Notes: generated from the letters alone by a model not told the origin. Counted from the first letter of the stretch, positions 37,501 to 48,190 are shown. The stretch: 64,000 nt of DNA from Whitmania pigra (GCA_021613335.1 JAJTWR010000471.1:62001-126000), one strand, 5' to 3'. Program-made: numbers and translations.

Positions 37501-40500
37501 TGAGGGAGGAGAACGGTGCTGAGGAGAGTGAGGGCAGTTTTGTGGTTGACGGGGGCAGTCCAATAGTGGAGCTACCCATAAATGTTGGGAATGAGGACAA
37601 CGGTGAGCTGAAGGAAATTTTGGCAAACTCCAAGGAAGTCACGTCAGTACCCGATGAACCAGTTCCGTGCACGATTGCCTCGTTGGTGTCGGTTGTGGAG
37701 AAAACCGAAGAAATAATTGGGGGAGGGCCTTTGGTAGAGACTAGAGTGGAGCCTCCTCGCGTTGAGGAATCAGTGGAGGGAATGGACCTGGAGAGCAGTG
37801 GCGATCGACTTGAGTTGGGGGTTTCCGAATTCGATTCAGCTGTGGATGTCGTGGAGGTTGGAGCTACGGATGTCATTGTAACTGAGAGTGGAGATGTTGG
37901 CGGTGAGGTACTCGGAGGTCGTGAGTACGTGGTTGATAAGGTTGGATCGATGTCTGAGGAGTTCATTTGTGGAGTTCTCAGTAAGGGCGGGCTTTCTGGC
38001 CTTCGGAGGTCGTCGAAGACTCAGGGCGAGCCTTTAGTACTGTTGTTCGTCTTGCTGATCTTTTTCATCAAGCGTTATTGTGTAGATACCGGAGGAGGAC
38101 GGGCTTGCATTGACACGATTATGGCAGTGCATAAACACCATGTGAGAGATTGTGTCCCGAGAGTAAAAATGAAGGTGGCAAACATCGCCGACAGGCGAAG
38201 TATCACGGGGAGCAGCTTGTTCGTGACGAACAAATTTAAGAAGGGTGCAATGTTGTAAACTTGGCAATAAATGTTTAAAATTATATTACCGAGAATAATT
38301 AGATTTAAATCTAATTATATTTGGGGTAATATTCATTATCTTTTTGTACGTAGTCGTATCTACTTTATGACACACAAAGAGGCCATCAACATCTCAGTAC
38401 AACTTTCAGTTCTAAAGTTCTTCATATCCTTGGCGCACTTACCTTCGATTATTCAGTTCAGTTAACTGAATACTTGCTTAATAAACTTACTAGTTCCCGG
38501 ACCCCAGGTTATTTCAATACTTTGAGCGTAAAATGTGGAGGAAAAGTACTTGAACTGCTTTTAAGATGTACTACTTTATCTTTTTATTAACTTCATACTT
38601 TAAAACTCTATTTCTAATATAATTAATATTCATATTGAAATAACCCGGGGGTCCGCAAATAAGTAAGTTAACTAATAAGTTTATTAGAGCAGGTATTCAG
38701 TTAACGGAACTGAATAATAGAAGTTAAGCGTTTAAGGAATGAGGTACTTAAGGATGCAAATGGTTATTTGGGCTTCTAAGTTGTCTTGATTCTCGTTGTT
38801 TGTCAGGTGATTATCGAGAATGCCTTTCTGTAGCAAAAATAGATCCCACGTGCCCGGAAAAGATGCCAAATATAATTAAGTACAAATTTAACTATATTAG
38901 CAATATAAACTTAATTAATTTCCAAAAATCTAAGTTTACAACATTACACTCTCCTTAAATCTGTTCGTCCCGAACAGACTGTTGCTCCCCGTGGTACTTC
39001 GCCAGTCGGCGAATGTGTGCCACCTTCATTTTTACTCTCGGGACACAATCTCTAACATGGTGCCCATGTATCACCATTGTTTCAATGCGAGCCCGTCCTC
39101 CTCCTGTATCTCTATAAAACGCTTGCTGAAAAAGATCAGCAAAACAAACAACAGCACTAAATGCTCTCCCCGAGTCTCCGACGACCTCCGAAGGTCAGAA
39201 AACCCGCCCTGGCTGAGAACTCCACAAATGAACTCCTCAGACATTGATCCAACCTTATGAACCACGTACTCACGACCGCCGAGTACTTCACCGCCAACAT
39301 CTCCACTTTCAGTTACAATGACATCCGCAGCTCCAACCTCCACAACATCCACAGCTGAATCGAATTCGGAAACCCCCAACTCAAATCGCTCGCCACTGCT
39401 CTCCAGGTCCAGTTCCTCCACTGATTCCTCAACGCGAGGAGGCTCCACTCTGGTCTCTACCAAAGTCCCTCCTTCAATTATTTTCTCGGTTTTCTCCACA
39501 ACCGACACCAACGAGGCAATCGTGCACGGAACTGGCTCATTGGGCACTGGCGCGACATCTTTGGGGTTTGCAAAACTCTCCCTCAGCTCACCGTTGTCCT
39601 CATTCCCAACATTTATTGGGAGCTCCACTATTGGACTGTCCCCGTCAACCACCAAACTAGCCTCACTCACCTCAGCAAAGGTCTCATCAGCACCGTTCTC
39701 CTCACCCAGCTCTTCCCTCAGCGCCTTTCCCGATTCCTCACTCCATGGAAGAAACACTTCGCTTCCCAAAGTTCTTCCATTTGTTCCGATAGTTGTCTAA
39801 CAAGTTGATTTTGTCCATCCTCGTATGCTTCGGTCCGCTTTACGTGTGAATTCTTTCTAACAGATGCTCTGGCTGCTTCAAATGACAAGGCAAAAGCAAG
39901 TGCCTCATGACTGGTTTGTTTACCGTTAATTCTGACTGATAATTTTAGTTCTTCATCCCGTATTCCGTCAATGAAAGCCGTATTTATAGTAGTTTCCAAG
40001 AACTCAGTAGACATACGTGGATAGGCTAAATATGCAAGTCGTCTGACATCGGCCTCCAATTCTTGAAGAGTTTCCCCAGGCTTCTGTACTCTGCTCATCA
40101 GCTCGCTGCGAAATACCTCTCCCAAGTGCATGTTACCAAATCTTCTTTCCATAGTCTCTACTAACTTTGAGTAATCCCGACAATCTAACATAGTCTGCAA
40201 AAGATCCGCCGCCTTTCCTTGGAGGGTCATGATCAGTTCTGTTGCTTTTTGTTCCTCTGACCAATCATTATGTCTAGCAGCTGTTTCGAACTGATGCTTA
40301 AATACCATCCATGGTACCTGACCATCGAATGTCGGAGGTGGTATTTTTTTTGATCTCTCGACTGTATTTGGTCTTACTTGTGTAGGGTAGTTTTGAGGTC
40401 TCTCCTGTTCAGGTATTTCCACCTGTTTGGCTTTCAATAGATTAATTTCTGCTTGTAAATCCTCAATCTTTACTTGAAAACCTTTTATCTTTCCTTCCAT

Positions 40501-43500
40501 TTTTACTTGAAAACTTTCCGTCTTTACTTGACAATCTTTCATCTTTTCTTGAAGACCTTCCATTCTTTCTTCAATCTTTTCCTGAAAACCTTCCACCTTT
40601 TCTTGAAAACTTCCCATCTTTTTATCCATCTTTTCCATCTCCCTTTTCACACCCGGATCAACAAATATATAAGCTTCTGGATCCTCACCCTGGTCTTCTA
40701 TCCACGACTGCAGACGATCTTGCAATTCTGCCCTGAGTCCTTTTGAATCCATGATTCTCGACTTAAGTTCACGTCTCATTTCAGCAACGGTTAAATCTTC
40801 TAAGGCCTTGCTCATAACTTACTTTTTGGGATCCCACTCCTGACACCAATGAAATAACCCGGGGGTCCGCAAATAAGTAAGTTAACTAATAAGTTTATTA
40901 GAGCAGGTATTCAGTTAACGGAACTGAATAATAGAAGTTAAGTGTTTAAGGAATGAGGTACTTAAGGATGCAAATGGTTATTTGGGCTTCTAAGTTGTCT
41001 TGATTCTCGTTGTTTGTCAGGTGATTATCGAGAATGCCTTTCTGTAGCAAAAATAGATCCCACGTGCCCGGAAAAGATGCCAAATATAATTAAGTACAAA
41101 TTTAACTATATTAGCAATATAAACTTAATTAATTTCCAAAAATCTAAGTTTACAACAATATGATTATATATAACACATCCATAATAGTGATATCCGTGTG
41201 TCTCTCACATATGAAGGGAATCTTCCACAGTCGCATTGTTCCATTGGATCCAGAATTCCGTCTCCGCACATTGAATCAGTCATTCCATTCCCTCCGTCGT
41301 ACAAACAAAGACTCATGCCCTTTTCAAAAAATCCAATGATTTCCGTAATCGAACAGTCTGACCATGAATAATCACGTGAACCGCTGCAAGAAAAAAGATT
41401 TGAACATTTAACGCAAAGTTTGATAATTAGTTAGTATAATACGTTATTAAATAATAATTTCTTATTGGTGATGAACAAAAAGCAGAAATTTAAAAAAAAC
41501 TCTAGACGTTTTGAACTATCTGCATGAGGGCAATGGGAAATTTTAAGGATTTCAAACCTATGACGTCTGGTTATAACACGAGACAAAAAACAGGGACGTA
41601 GCAGTTCTCGACTTAAAATCGAAATAATTGCTTTTTGTAGACTCAATGTAGAAAAACACCCAAGTTGTCTGCTCACTTTTTTCTTAAAGCTCACTCCTAA
41701 TATTCGACTAGTCGTGAATAAAGCCGCGACGTGGCAGGTGAGCAAATACTGAACTCATCAGAAGGAACACTGAAACATTTGTACAGGAGATTTGATGACC
41801 CTTCAGATACATTGACCAGTAAATCCCAATACCAGAAACTACAAAAAAAAAAGGACAGGAAACAATTGGCGGAGCCTCGTGCGGTCACCGAAAGCTTACG
41901 AAATTGACCCGTTGACTGTAAAAGCATCGAAAAGGAAAAAATCAGCAGCTTAGCAAGAAGTTTTGGGATCAACGCCGGGAGTGCGTCAGACTGCTACTCA
42001 GATACATAATCATAACAGATCGAATGATTCATTTTGAAGTCAATAAGAACCGAAGACAGTTGATGTTCAACATCACGAGATATAAAAGTCAAAAGACCAT
42101 TTGACCTTTGAAGAAATACGAAGAGGCTTGATCGAAATGTGATCAAAAATATTTAATAAATTTAATTGTTTGCCGAGATTACGACCTTGCTTTTGTTATT
42201 ATTAATAATAATTTTTGTGTGTTGTTATTCATATTTAGGAGATATAAATTCTTTGTCAAGTATGGAGAAGTTTTTACCCGACGGAGGCCTCCATTATGCA
42301 CTGCTTGGTAGGACATTTACAATCTTCGTATTCGTCGTCATGGTCAAGTCCGAAGATATGGCCGATTTCGTGGGTTACAGTGGTTGAAACATGAAATCCA
42401 CTGGAGGACCCCTTCGATTAAAAATATATTTAATTAATTAAAATGTCATTTAATATTAACGTCTTGAATCATTATTGCTCGACCAGATGGCGAGAACATG
42501 ACTTCGGATTTAATTCCACGTACACAATAGTTTAATTGTTAGTCTAAATGTAGTATTTCTTACCTGTATAACGGCAGAGGAATAATGTATACCGCACATG
42601 GTGCCAGTATAGCCCATTCCGAGTACTCCAAGATTTCTGGGGTTCCATCTTTTAAAAGAATCATCACTTTCATTAACTTACGGTTTGGACATATAATTCA
42701 TAGGCTCAAACACCAAATTGTGACTCACATTAAAAGAAGGTCTACATCACGCCCAGTCCACTTGCCGTAAAAGTTACTTCTATAATTATTCCAGTTCACC
42801 AAATAGTTAGCAACTGTACCATTCGAAGGCAGCGTATTGTTTTCGAGTATTGTTATACCGGTAATCATCAAAACTATGTTGAGAGAATGGTACAACTGCA
42901 ACAAAGTTACATATCTTGCGTTTGTTGTAACGATTAATTTTTATTTATTAATAATAATCATACAAGACTAGCTCCATTAATGATCTCTACTGCTCTTTGG
43001 ATGGCCCTTTCTTTGTCGAAATTCATATTTGCAATCTGCAAAGGTGTAAACGAACCAATGAGCGAACCTCAATACATTACGATTTTTATAATAAAAAATT
43101 CTTTAAAAAAATTCGACTGCCTAAATGAATTGGATGGTGATTGAAGACGGATGGAGTTCTCATTTCCAATAAATCGAACTTACGAATGTGGAGTCAAGAG
43201 CCAAAAATATTTCGATAATCTTCGTTTTTGTTTCATATGGTTTAAAACCTCTCTATAAAAACGACATATAATTTATCCAAAAGAAAACATTATTATTATA
43301 GACATGACCTAAAGACTTGAAGGTATAAATTTATTTCTGTAATTTATCATTGGTTGCATCAAGTTCTGCTTTCCATAGTGAAAAATAAATACTCAATTTA
43401 CTACAAAAACAACCTTTATTCTTGAAACTGGTTTCTTTAGTTTCTTTGGGGTACTTTCATTGTCTGAAACCAAATTATCATGATGATTTCCATGTTCGGC

Positions 43501-45179
43501 ATGAAACGAAACTTCAAACTATGTTGAATCAAATCAGTCACCACAGAAATACTTCTGTTCCATCTCACTCCTTTCGATGTAAACATATTTCCACTTGTTA
43601 TTCAACTTCTCTGCTGGGTAGAGCTCAAACATGGAATTGTTCATCATAATTGATCCGCTACAGAATAAAAACCAATTGTTTACTTCATCGTTAAAAAATC
43701 ATTATATTGATTCTTGTTGAATATTTTATAATAAATCGTATGACTTTAAGAAGCGAACCTCAATCCGTTGCAGAGACTAACTGCCACTTTTGAGGATTCA
43801 TAGTTGATTACGTGACCGTAGTAATAGCACAGAAAATCGGTCTTCAAGTAAAAATTTCGATCAGGGTCCTAATCTCTTATCAACATTAATAACAATTTCG
43901 TGGCTTCTAAATATAAATCAGTTTAACCAATTAGATTTTCTTTCTAATAAATTCAAGTAACGAATATTTGTAAAATTGCTTAACAATGAATGTCATAATA
44001 AATAAAAGATGCTCATTAAATTAATTTAACTCATACCTTCTTGAATGTTCTCTTAATGACTTCATCTTCTGTACCTTCAGTTTCCGTGTAATTGTCCGAA
44101 ATCAGAAGCCTGTTAATTGGCGTTATGTTTTGGGTTAATTTCAAGTCGTGCGAAAGTAAAAGATTGGAAATTAATGAATATTAATAGTATACCACGTGGT
44201 TCGTTTGAACAAATATATTATATGTCTTGGTACATTGAATTAGCTACATAATAATTAATTCTACAACATTAATCCAATATCATGAATTTTTTTTACTATA
44301 CTTCTGTAATTATAATAATGACTTATAATTTATCTGCTAACTTATTTCTCTGCAGATTCAAGATAATTAATCCGCCACTGAATTTCAATTGAACAAGGAT
44401 TTGTGGTTGCATGACTCTCTGAAACATTTCCATGTTTCAATTGTTGTATTTATTTATTGTTATTTTGGAAGGATGGGGTAAAATGAAGAGGTGGAGTAAA
44501 ATTTCATTGATGTATTGATGATCTTACTTCAGTTTCAAGGGGATTTCCATCCTCTATGAGGAAGTCGATCTGAGCTAAGGTGCGCCAGATCTTTGTTTGT
44601 GCTTTGAATAAACATGATATTACATTCAACATATCAAACTTATTTTCAGTGGAATATGCTTTTTTTTTTTTTTGATTTTCTACGATGACTTTTCATTGAA
44701 TTTTTTTCAGATTCAAATTTGGATTTGGACATGGATACTGTAATCGAAACTTTTGTATAAGCTGATGATACATTTTGGAAATATCTAGACAATTTAATGC
44801 CATTGGCGGCTAACAAAATCAAGATGTATTAAAATAATGGTAAAAGTGACACATTTTTTGTTTCCTTACTTTAGGAGGAACCTACGATAATGGGAAAAAG
44901 AATGGGAAAACAACCTCTAGAAATTATGTCGATCATTCAAAATTTCACAAAAAGTTCACATTTTTAATAACTTAACATTTATTATAAACAACTGTTCTAT
45001 TAACATCATCATTAACTCTAATCCGATATTAAGTATATTTTGGTTAATTAGACAGTAATTTATTAATAACATCATTAAATTAGGAACTGTTCATGAATAC
45101 AAATACCTGAAGATACAAAGATTAATAAAATTAGAAGGAAGCACCAAAAAGGCTCCTTGTTAATATTTTTATGCATCAT
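31536..45179 (-). CDS. ADAM-family metalloproteinase-disintegrin A3 (paralogue of A1)
   Basis: Twenty exons matching A1 give about 697 codons: 45179-45107, 44658-44528 (start tentative), 44418-44342, 44109-44037, 43868-43759, 43657-43542, 43463-43414, 43252-43184, 43035-42964, 42895-42729, 42648-42564, 42411-42278, 41383-41209, 36182-36087, 33089-32964, 32890-32709, 32648-32465, 31853-31797, 31717-31682, 31616-31536. Nearly all exon lengths equal those of A1. The active site is HEIGHIFGLDHD (about 355-366) with Met-turn CIME. The disintegrin loop is CRHSRGECD. The C-terminus is hydrophobic like A1. Introns 13 and 14 are swollen by two LTR elements and a hAT element. The exon 2 acceptor used by A1 is lost (TTAG to TTAA) beside a roughly 150-bp insertion, so exon 2 needs transcript support. 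Confidence 0.88.
32126..32377 (-). mobile_element. LINE ORF2 C-terminal fragment (A3 intron)
   Basis: Duplicate of the fragment at 13412-13663, differing at only a few residues, in the corresponding intron between the last cysteine-rich exon and the LC-exon. Confidence 0.75.
33277..35952. mobile_element. hAT-type element with perfect 8-bp TSD, in A3 intron 14
   Basis: The left terminus is CAACGTTCCCTCCAATGTTT; the right terminus, reverse-complemented, is CAACGTTCCCTCTAAGCTGC. The target-site duplication GACCCATG occurs at 33269-33276 and 35953-35960. The A1 intron has no such insertion. The 2676-bp interior shows no hAT transposase but holds a LINE copy, so the element is non-autonomous. Confidence 0.88.
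33693..35735 (+). mobile_element. Jockey/LOA-like LINE, degenerate, nested in the hAT element
   Basis: An ORF1-like frame (33693-34163) is followed by a start of endonuclease homology (INIVQWNCQGIRPI) and a broken endonuclease region, in the order HDVILFQETFLKI, IICGDVNAYSPDFGA, then VSVNTGEALIS. The 3' end reads CCTAATCATCTAGTTATAAA then ATGGACGTTAATAAA and an ATAC-rich tail. The same tail occurs at about 15855-15895 and 29895-29945. Stops and frameshifts throughout; no reverse transcriptase recognised. Confidence 0.8.
36573..36838 (+). repeat. 5' LTR of SAP-gag element 1
   Basis: 266 bp, TG...CA termini, paired with 38251-38516. It contains a palindromic AGATTTAAATCTAATTATAT-type segment and an AATAAA near its 5' side. 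Confidence 0.9.
36960..38258 (+). CDS. SAP-domain protein of LTR element 1
   Basis: A 432-codon ORF. Residues about 8-45 (LNVYELRRELRVRKLDPKG, then TEELMERLETW) form a SAP helix-extension-helix motif, a DNA-binding fold. A long acidic, low-complexity middle follows, then a hydrophobic stretch (LVLLFVLLIFFIKRY, about residues 360-375) and a basic C-terminus reaching into the 3' LTR. It lacks the capsid-like gag core found in the sister element, so it looks like an internal deletion joining the SAP start to the 3' portion. Function unknown; the hydrophobic segment could anchor in a membrane, which is inference. The start could also be the upstream ATG at 36960 or the one 12 bases later. Confidence 0.75.
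   Translation: MRSKMFTIKVLEELNVYELRRELRVRKLDPKGKTEELMERLETWIIDNGYEVDEYEFEDHGYIQLLAKLGVDLSEQQQRVMNFLAEEEIRIRKLKSATRKPIKEPSIPDSLTEVSFDKAATSCQPEETPAGTRSNMPVKTSAMHPIATLVSVGKETEEIVDAGTLGSKVFLPWSEESGKELREENGAEESEGSFVVDGGSPIVELPINVGNEDNGELKEILANSKEVTSVPDEPVPCTIASLVSVVEKTEEIIGGGPLVETRVEPPRVEESVEGMDLESSGDRLELGVSEFDSAVDVVEVGATDVIVTESGDVGGEVLGGREYVVDKVGSMSEEFICGVLSKGGLSGLRRSSKTQGEPLVLLFVLLIFFIKRYCVDTGGGRACIDTIMAVHKHHVRDCVPRVKMKVANIADRRSITGSSLFVTNKFKKGAML
38251..38516 (+). repeat. 3' LTR of SAP-gag element 1
   Basis: 266 bp, near-identical partner of 36573-36838. Confidence 0.9.
38636..38943 (-). repeat. 3' LTR of SAP-gag element 2 (minus orientation)
   Basis: 308 bp, paired with 40850-41157; on the plus strand it starts TGAAATAACCCGGGGG and ends GTTTACAACA. 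Confidence 0.9.
39071..39769 (-). CDS. Acidic/hydrophobic second ORF of LTR element 2
   Basis: 232 codons, overlapping the gag ORF by about 50 bases in a different frame. It aligns with the C-terminal half of the element 1 ORF (for example VFLPWSEESGK, SPIVELPINVGNEDNGEL and SMSEEFICGVLS) and has the same hydrophobic segment near its end. Conservation between copies with different internal structure suggests a real protein. Role unknown. Confidence 0.65.
   Translation of the reverse strand: MGSEVFLPWSEESGKALREELGEENGADETFAEVSEASLVVDGDSPIVELPINVGNEDNGELRESFANPKDVAPVPNEPVPCTIASLVSVVEKTEKIIEGGTLVETRVEPPRVEESVEELDLESSGERFELGVSEFDSAVDVVEVGAADVIVTESGDVGGEVLGGREYVVHKVGSMSEEFICGVLSQGGFSDLRRSSETRGEHLVLLFVLLIFFSKRFIEIQEEDGLALKQW
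39718..40815 (-). CDS. Gag-like protein with N-terminal SAP domain, LTR element 2
   Basis: 365 codons. It has a SAP motif at about 6-45 (LTVAEMRRELKSRIMDSKG), then coiled-coil heptads at about 58-125 (repeated Met/Lys/Glu with FQEK spacing), then a retrotransposon-gag core at about 150-320 (VPWMVFKHQFETAARHNDW, ATELIMTLQGKAADLLQTM and LMSRVQKPGETLQELEADV). That core is typical of Gypsy-like elements. No zinc knuckle is visible. It would package element RNA if a pol is supplied in trans. Confidence 0.85.
   Translation of the reverse strand: MSKALEDLTVAEMRRELKSRIMDSKGLRAELQDRLQSWIEDQGEDPEAYIFVDPGVKREMEKMDKKMGSFQEKVEGFQEKIEERMEGLQEKMKDCQVKTESFQVKMEGKIKGFQVKIEDLQAEINLLKAKQVEIPEQERPQNYPTQVRPNTVERSKKIPPPTFDGQVPWMVFKHQFETAARHNDWSEEQKATELIMTLQGKAADLLQTMLDCRDYSKLVETMERRFGNMHLGEVFRSELMSRVQKPGETLQELEADVRRLAYLAYPRMSTEFLETTINTAFIDGIRDEELKLSVRINGKQTSHEALAFALSFEAARASVRKNSHVKRTEAYEDGQNQLVRQLSEQMEELWEAKCFFHGVRNRERR
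40850..41157 (-). repeat. 5' LTR of SAP-gag element 2 (minus orientation)
   Basis: 308 bp, near-identical partner of 38636-38943. Confidence 0.9.
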
Positions 45180-45219
45180 GTTGTAGTTGTTGAGTTTTCA
45201 AAAAGAATTTTCATTTGTA

Positions 45220-45269
45220 TGACGTTCTTACAAAGGGTGGGTTTTTTAAACTCTCAAGTGATGACGTCG
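45220..45269 (-). promoter_or_regulatory. Two CRE/ATF-like TGACGT sites upstream of A3
   Basis: TGACGTTC at 45220-45227 and TGACGTCG at 45262-45269 lie 41 and 83 bp from the A3 ATG, matching the A1 arrangement. Confidence 0.5.
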
Positions 45270-45299
45270 CTCGAATTGAAATCATCCGGTCGATCTTAA

Positions 45300-46380
45300 A
45301 TTGCTGCAAATGTTTTCAGCTTAAACTAGTCTTAAAGACATTAAAATTGAATAAACATCTGGAACATCTAAATTTCCTTCCCAGTTCGGTTTATAGGCGG
45401 AGGTAATGCCATTACCCTTACAACGTCTCATGTTCAGGGACAGTACATAAATGGCCTTCACATTCTACGTGAATATAATTAAGGCACTAAAAAAATCGGA
45501 TAAATACAAATACTAATACTTAAATTGCAATTCGATCCATTTTTTGTAGATCTTTTTGATACAAATTAGGAATTAGCAAAGTGCTGCGAAATTGAAAAAT
45601 ATGGTAATTTCGGTCATGAACATTGGCACTTTAACTTTTTATTTACCTTAGCATTAGGAAATGGCTTAAGTTCTAGAGCAACGGTTCTCAGCCTGTCTGG
45701 TGCTGCTATCCGTCATCAACATGCTTTGGCGACCTTCAACAATAGAATTGATTGGGTTACCTGTTACTCAGTTAACTTCATTATTGCTGTTATGACTTTT
45801 ATTGCTTTGACTTCCAAATATTAGAAAGATATCACTTAAAACCTTTATATTACTAGTTAAGATGATTAGAGTACTTATGGACATGTTACTATAATGATGT
45901 ATGGCTAATGACTTCTTAGCAGTGTAAGTACTCCAAAAATGTACTTAAGTATAAGTACAAAGTATTTGGGGCTGAAGGTACCAGACCATGACAGTATAAA
46001 GAAATCGACAAATTATTACTGATTAAATAAGTTTAGTTTTCATAATATTTAATTTCAAAAAGTGAAATTTTCATAAAAAATTCTCGTTTTCTAAGCTCAT
46101 TTCTAAAAAAACCTTGAATCACAAAATATTAGCTTTTATATTTTTTAATAGGTTAGGCAAACAAATATCTTAAATGTTATCGCTCTATCTCATTTACAAC
46201 ATTAGTTATGACATATTATGTGCTGCCGATTTTCAAAAAAATAAAAATTTGAAAAATAGAGTAAAAATGTAAAAAATGGCAATATCTTTTAAAATATCGG
46301 TCATACCTAGTCAACATTTTGTATTTTCCCATGATATAGATCACTGTCTGTTGCATCAAAATATAATTTTTTTGAGATAC
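45300..46380. other. Spacer upstream of A3; no gene seen
   Basis: The beginning and about 45751-45900 match unit-1 sequence (22565-22640 and about 23990-24150). A hAT-like end (CAACGGTTCTCAGCCTGTC) lies at about 45679. The rest is AT-rich and unremarkable. Confidence 0.4.
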
Positions 46381-46384
46381 TTTG

Positions 46385-46790
46385 CTGAGTTCATTTGGTC
46401 TGATCCAATATCAAAAAGCATTTGACTCAGCATCCCATCTCAAGCTGTTGCAAAATATCCAATCACAACTAGCAATTATTTTTTCTGGCTTTCAGACTTC
46501 CTTATAAAAAGGACTCAAAAGGTTCAGGGTGAGACCTTGTAAAAATTCAAGCCTGTGCCACAGCGAAGCATTCTTGGACCGACGTTCTTCTTCATATTCA
46601 AAAATGACACAGTCGACAATATCACTAAAGTTAGTGCCTCCACAAAATTATTTGAAACGACTACATCAAGTTGTGTGCCTATTCTAAATCCAATCACCAT
46701 CTTCAGGATGCAATTACTGAACTTACCCATTGGAATGACAGATGGTAGCTAAGATTGGCACCGGATAAATGCTTCACATACTGTGTTCGC
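46385..46790 (+). mobile_element. LINE reverse-transcriptase relic, 5' part
   Basis: Reads KAFDSASHLKLLQNIQSQLA and, after frame changes, VPQRSILGPTFFFIFKND, which is the VPQGSVLGPxLFLIFINDL block of CR1/Jockey-like reverse transcriptases. The following FADD position is corrupted (ASTKLFE). The relic continues at about 49190-49580 after an inserted hAT element. Confidence 0.75.
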
Positions 46791-47177
46791 AGTCGTTCTA
46801 CACCATGCATGTCAAACGCAAATAGTATCGTGGGCCGCATAAGATAATTTCAGTTTTGAAATTTGGGCCGCGCCACCAAACCTAATGAACCAATATTGTA
46901 ATTTTATTGAATTAAATTTAATTAACAGAAATGTAAGCAACGCCAAATTTAGCAGTTGCAATCGAACATTTATTCAAGACGATTCAATCATCTTCAGTGT
47001 TTTTTCTTGAGACTTGATGAGACAATTTTTAGTATGCCTGGCTGAAATCTTTTTGCAGTTCCAGCTTTGATCCGGTATAACAAATGTTTATCAGTCAGCC
47101 TTGCTTTCTGAATCGTTTTAGTTGTTTTCCTGAACGAAAATAACTGTTCACACACATAAGTGGAACCGAACATGGCC

Positions 47178-47477
47178 TTATTTTCTGAAGTTTGTAAACT
47201 TTTCAGGAAAATATGAAAAGAAGCCAGGTATCACGACTTCCAGATATTTTGCTCTGAGTTTAGAATCCAACTGCATTTCTAATAGTTTTATCTGCAAGAT
47301 TTCTCCTGTCTTGACAACATCAGAGGTGATTGGTGCTGAGAATAATGCAAAGTAGTGTTCAAAAGATGAGAAGTCACAAAATCTTTCCTCAAGAAAGACG
47401 AATAGAGACTCAGTACTGGCAGGGTTTTTTCGTGTGACAACTGTTACTTCCACAAGACAAGTTTTGTAATGAAGCAC
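47178..47477 (-). pseudogene. hAT transposase fragment (GTF2IRD2/EPM2AIP1-like)
   Basis: The frame contains VFLEERFCDFSSFEHYFALF and EILQIKLLEMQLDSKLRAKY. The LQ-x-ELL-x-LQ-x-D-x-LRAKY pattern is typical of domesticated and active hAT transposases of this group. Neighbouring frames carry stops, and it lacks the C-terminal dimerisation block. Confidence 0.7.
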
Positions 47478-47739
47478 TTGATGTCGTCATACAACTAAGT
47501 GATGAGTTTGTAAACCAAAGCAAACGACAACCTGCAAAATATTTAACAAAATACAAAGAACATAAATTTTGGGCTAGCTAATCATCAAAGGTAATAACGA
47601 CCGTTTTTCCTCGAAAATACGCCCTAGCAGATTTTCAAGATACCTTTAAAATAATATAATTAACTATGATTATAATAAATAACAATATTTATTGAGTGAA
47701 AGTGTATAGCCTATGATTTTGTATATAACTACTTTCAGG

Positions 47740-47890
47740 GTCAGTCCGACAGCGGAAGTGTGTGCTTCCTTAAGGCTGGCCCTTTGGGTTTATTTGAATT
47801 TAATTGCTTTCGCTTTTTGTTTTTTCTGTATATAAAACGGCTTGTCTGTTTGTTTGATTCAATAAACTCATAAACCAAAAAAAAAATAAA
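47740..47890 (+). mobile_element. LINE/SINE 3' tail with poly(A), plus orientation
   Basis: TTTCAGGGTCAGTCCGACAG through TTCAATAAACTCATAAACC and an A-rich end. The reverse complement of about 53275-53390 is the same sequence, so two copies exist in opposite orientation. Confidence 0.7.
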
Positions 47891-48049
47891 ATAAAATAAG
47901 CACGATCTCGAAAAGTTAGGATCCTAAGCCGGAATTTAGGCCTGTTGCAACATTATAATTTGTTGAATTATAAGTTATTAATTTAATATCACTACAATTT
48001 TATCGAAATATTAATATAATAAAGTACCAATAATGAATGTTACAGTTAT

Positions 48050-48190
48050 AATTGGCATGCAGGTTGGCCAAATGCCTTCCTGCATGAGACAGCAGCCGTT
48101 ATGTGTTGTCTTCGTAACCCAGCTTGCAATGCCCGGGAGCGCCCTTAAGTTGGGACGCTATATAAATGGTGGATCGATTAAAAAGTGACT
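48050..48190 (+). repeat. tRNA-derived SINE copy
   Basis: Has an A-box-like TTGGCCAAATGCC, a B-box-like GTCTTCGTAACCC, then AGCTTGCAATGCCCGGGAGC and CGCTATATAAATGGTGGA. The layout (two pol III boxes plus a non-tRNA body) and several relatives in the window support a SINE. Confidence 0.65.

Larger units (their letters stand above)
36573..38516 (+). mobile_element. SAP-gag LTR retrotransposon, non-autonomous copy 1
   Basis: Two 266-bp LTRs (36573-36838 and 38251-38516) begin TGTTGTAAACTT and end GGTTATTTCA. They differ at only about three positions I could see. The target-site duplication is ATAC (36569-36572 and 38517-38520); the A1 intron shows the empty site. A possible primer-binding region TTGGTGTCAGGAGTGGGAT follows the 5' LTR and a purine-rich tract precedes the 3' LTR. 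The interior codes for one ORF; there is no protease, reverse transcriptase or integrase. Confidence 0.93.
38636..41157 (-). mobile_element. SAP-gag LTR retrotransposon, non-autonomous copy 2
   Basis: Opposite orientation to copy 1 and only 115 bp away. The 308-bp LTRs (38636-38943 and 40850-41157) differ at about one visible position. The target-site duplication is ATAT (38632-38635 and 41158-41161), with the empty site in A1. Reading the minus strand, LTR ends, primer-binding region and purine tract match copy 1, so both belong to one family. The interior carries gag-like and acidic/hydrophobic ORFs and no pol. Confidence 0.93.

Noticed and set aside
37328..37966. 212-codon Ser/Thr/Pro-rich frame antisense to the SAP protein of LTR element 1
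   Set aside because: Shadow of the acidic Glu/Val-rich sense ORF; the same antisense frame recurs at 39318-39800 opposite element 2. The sense strand carries the recognisable SAP and gag motifs.
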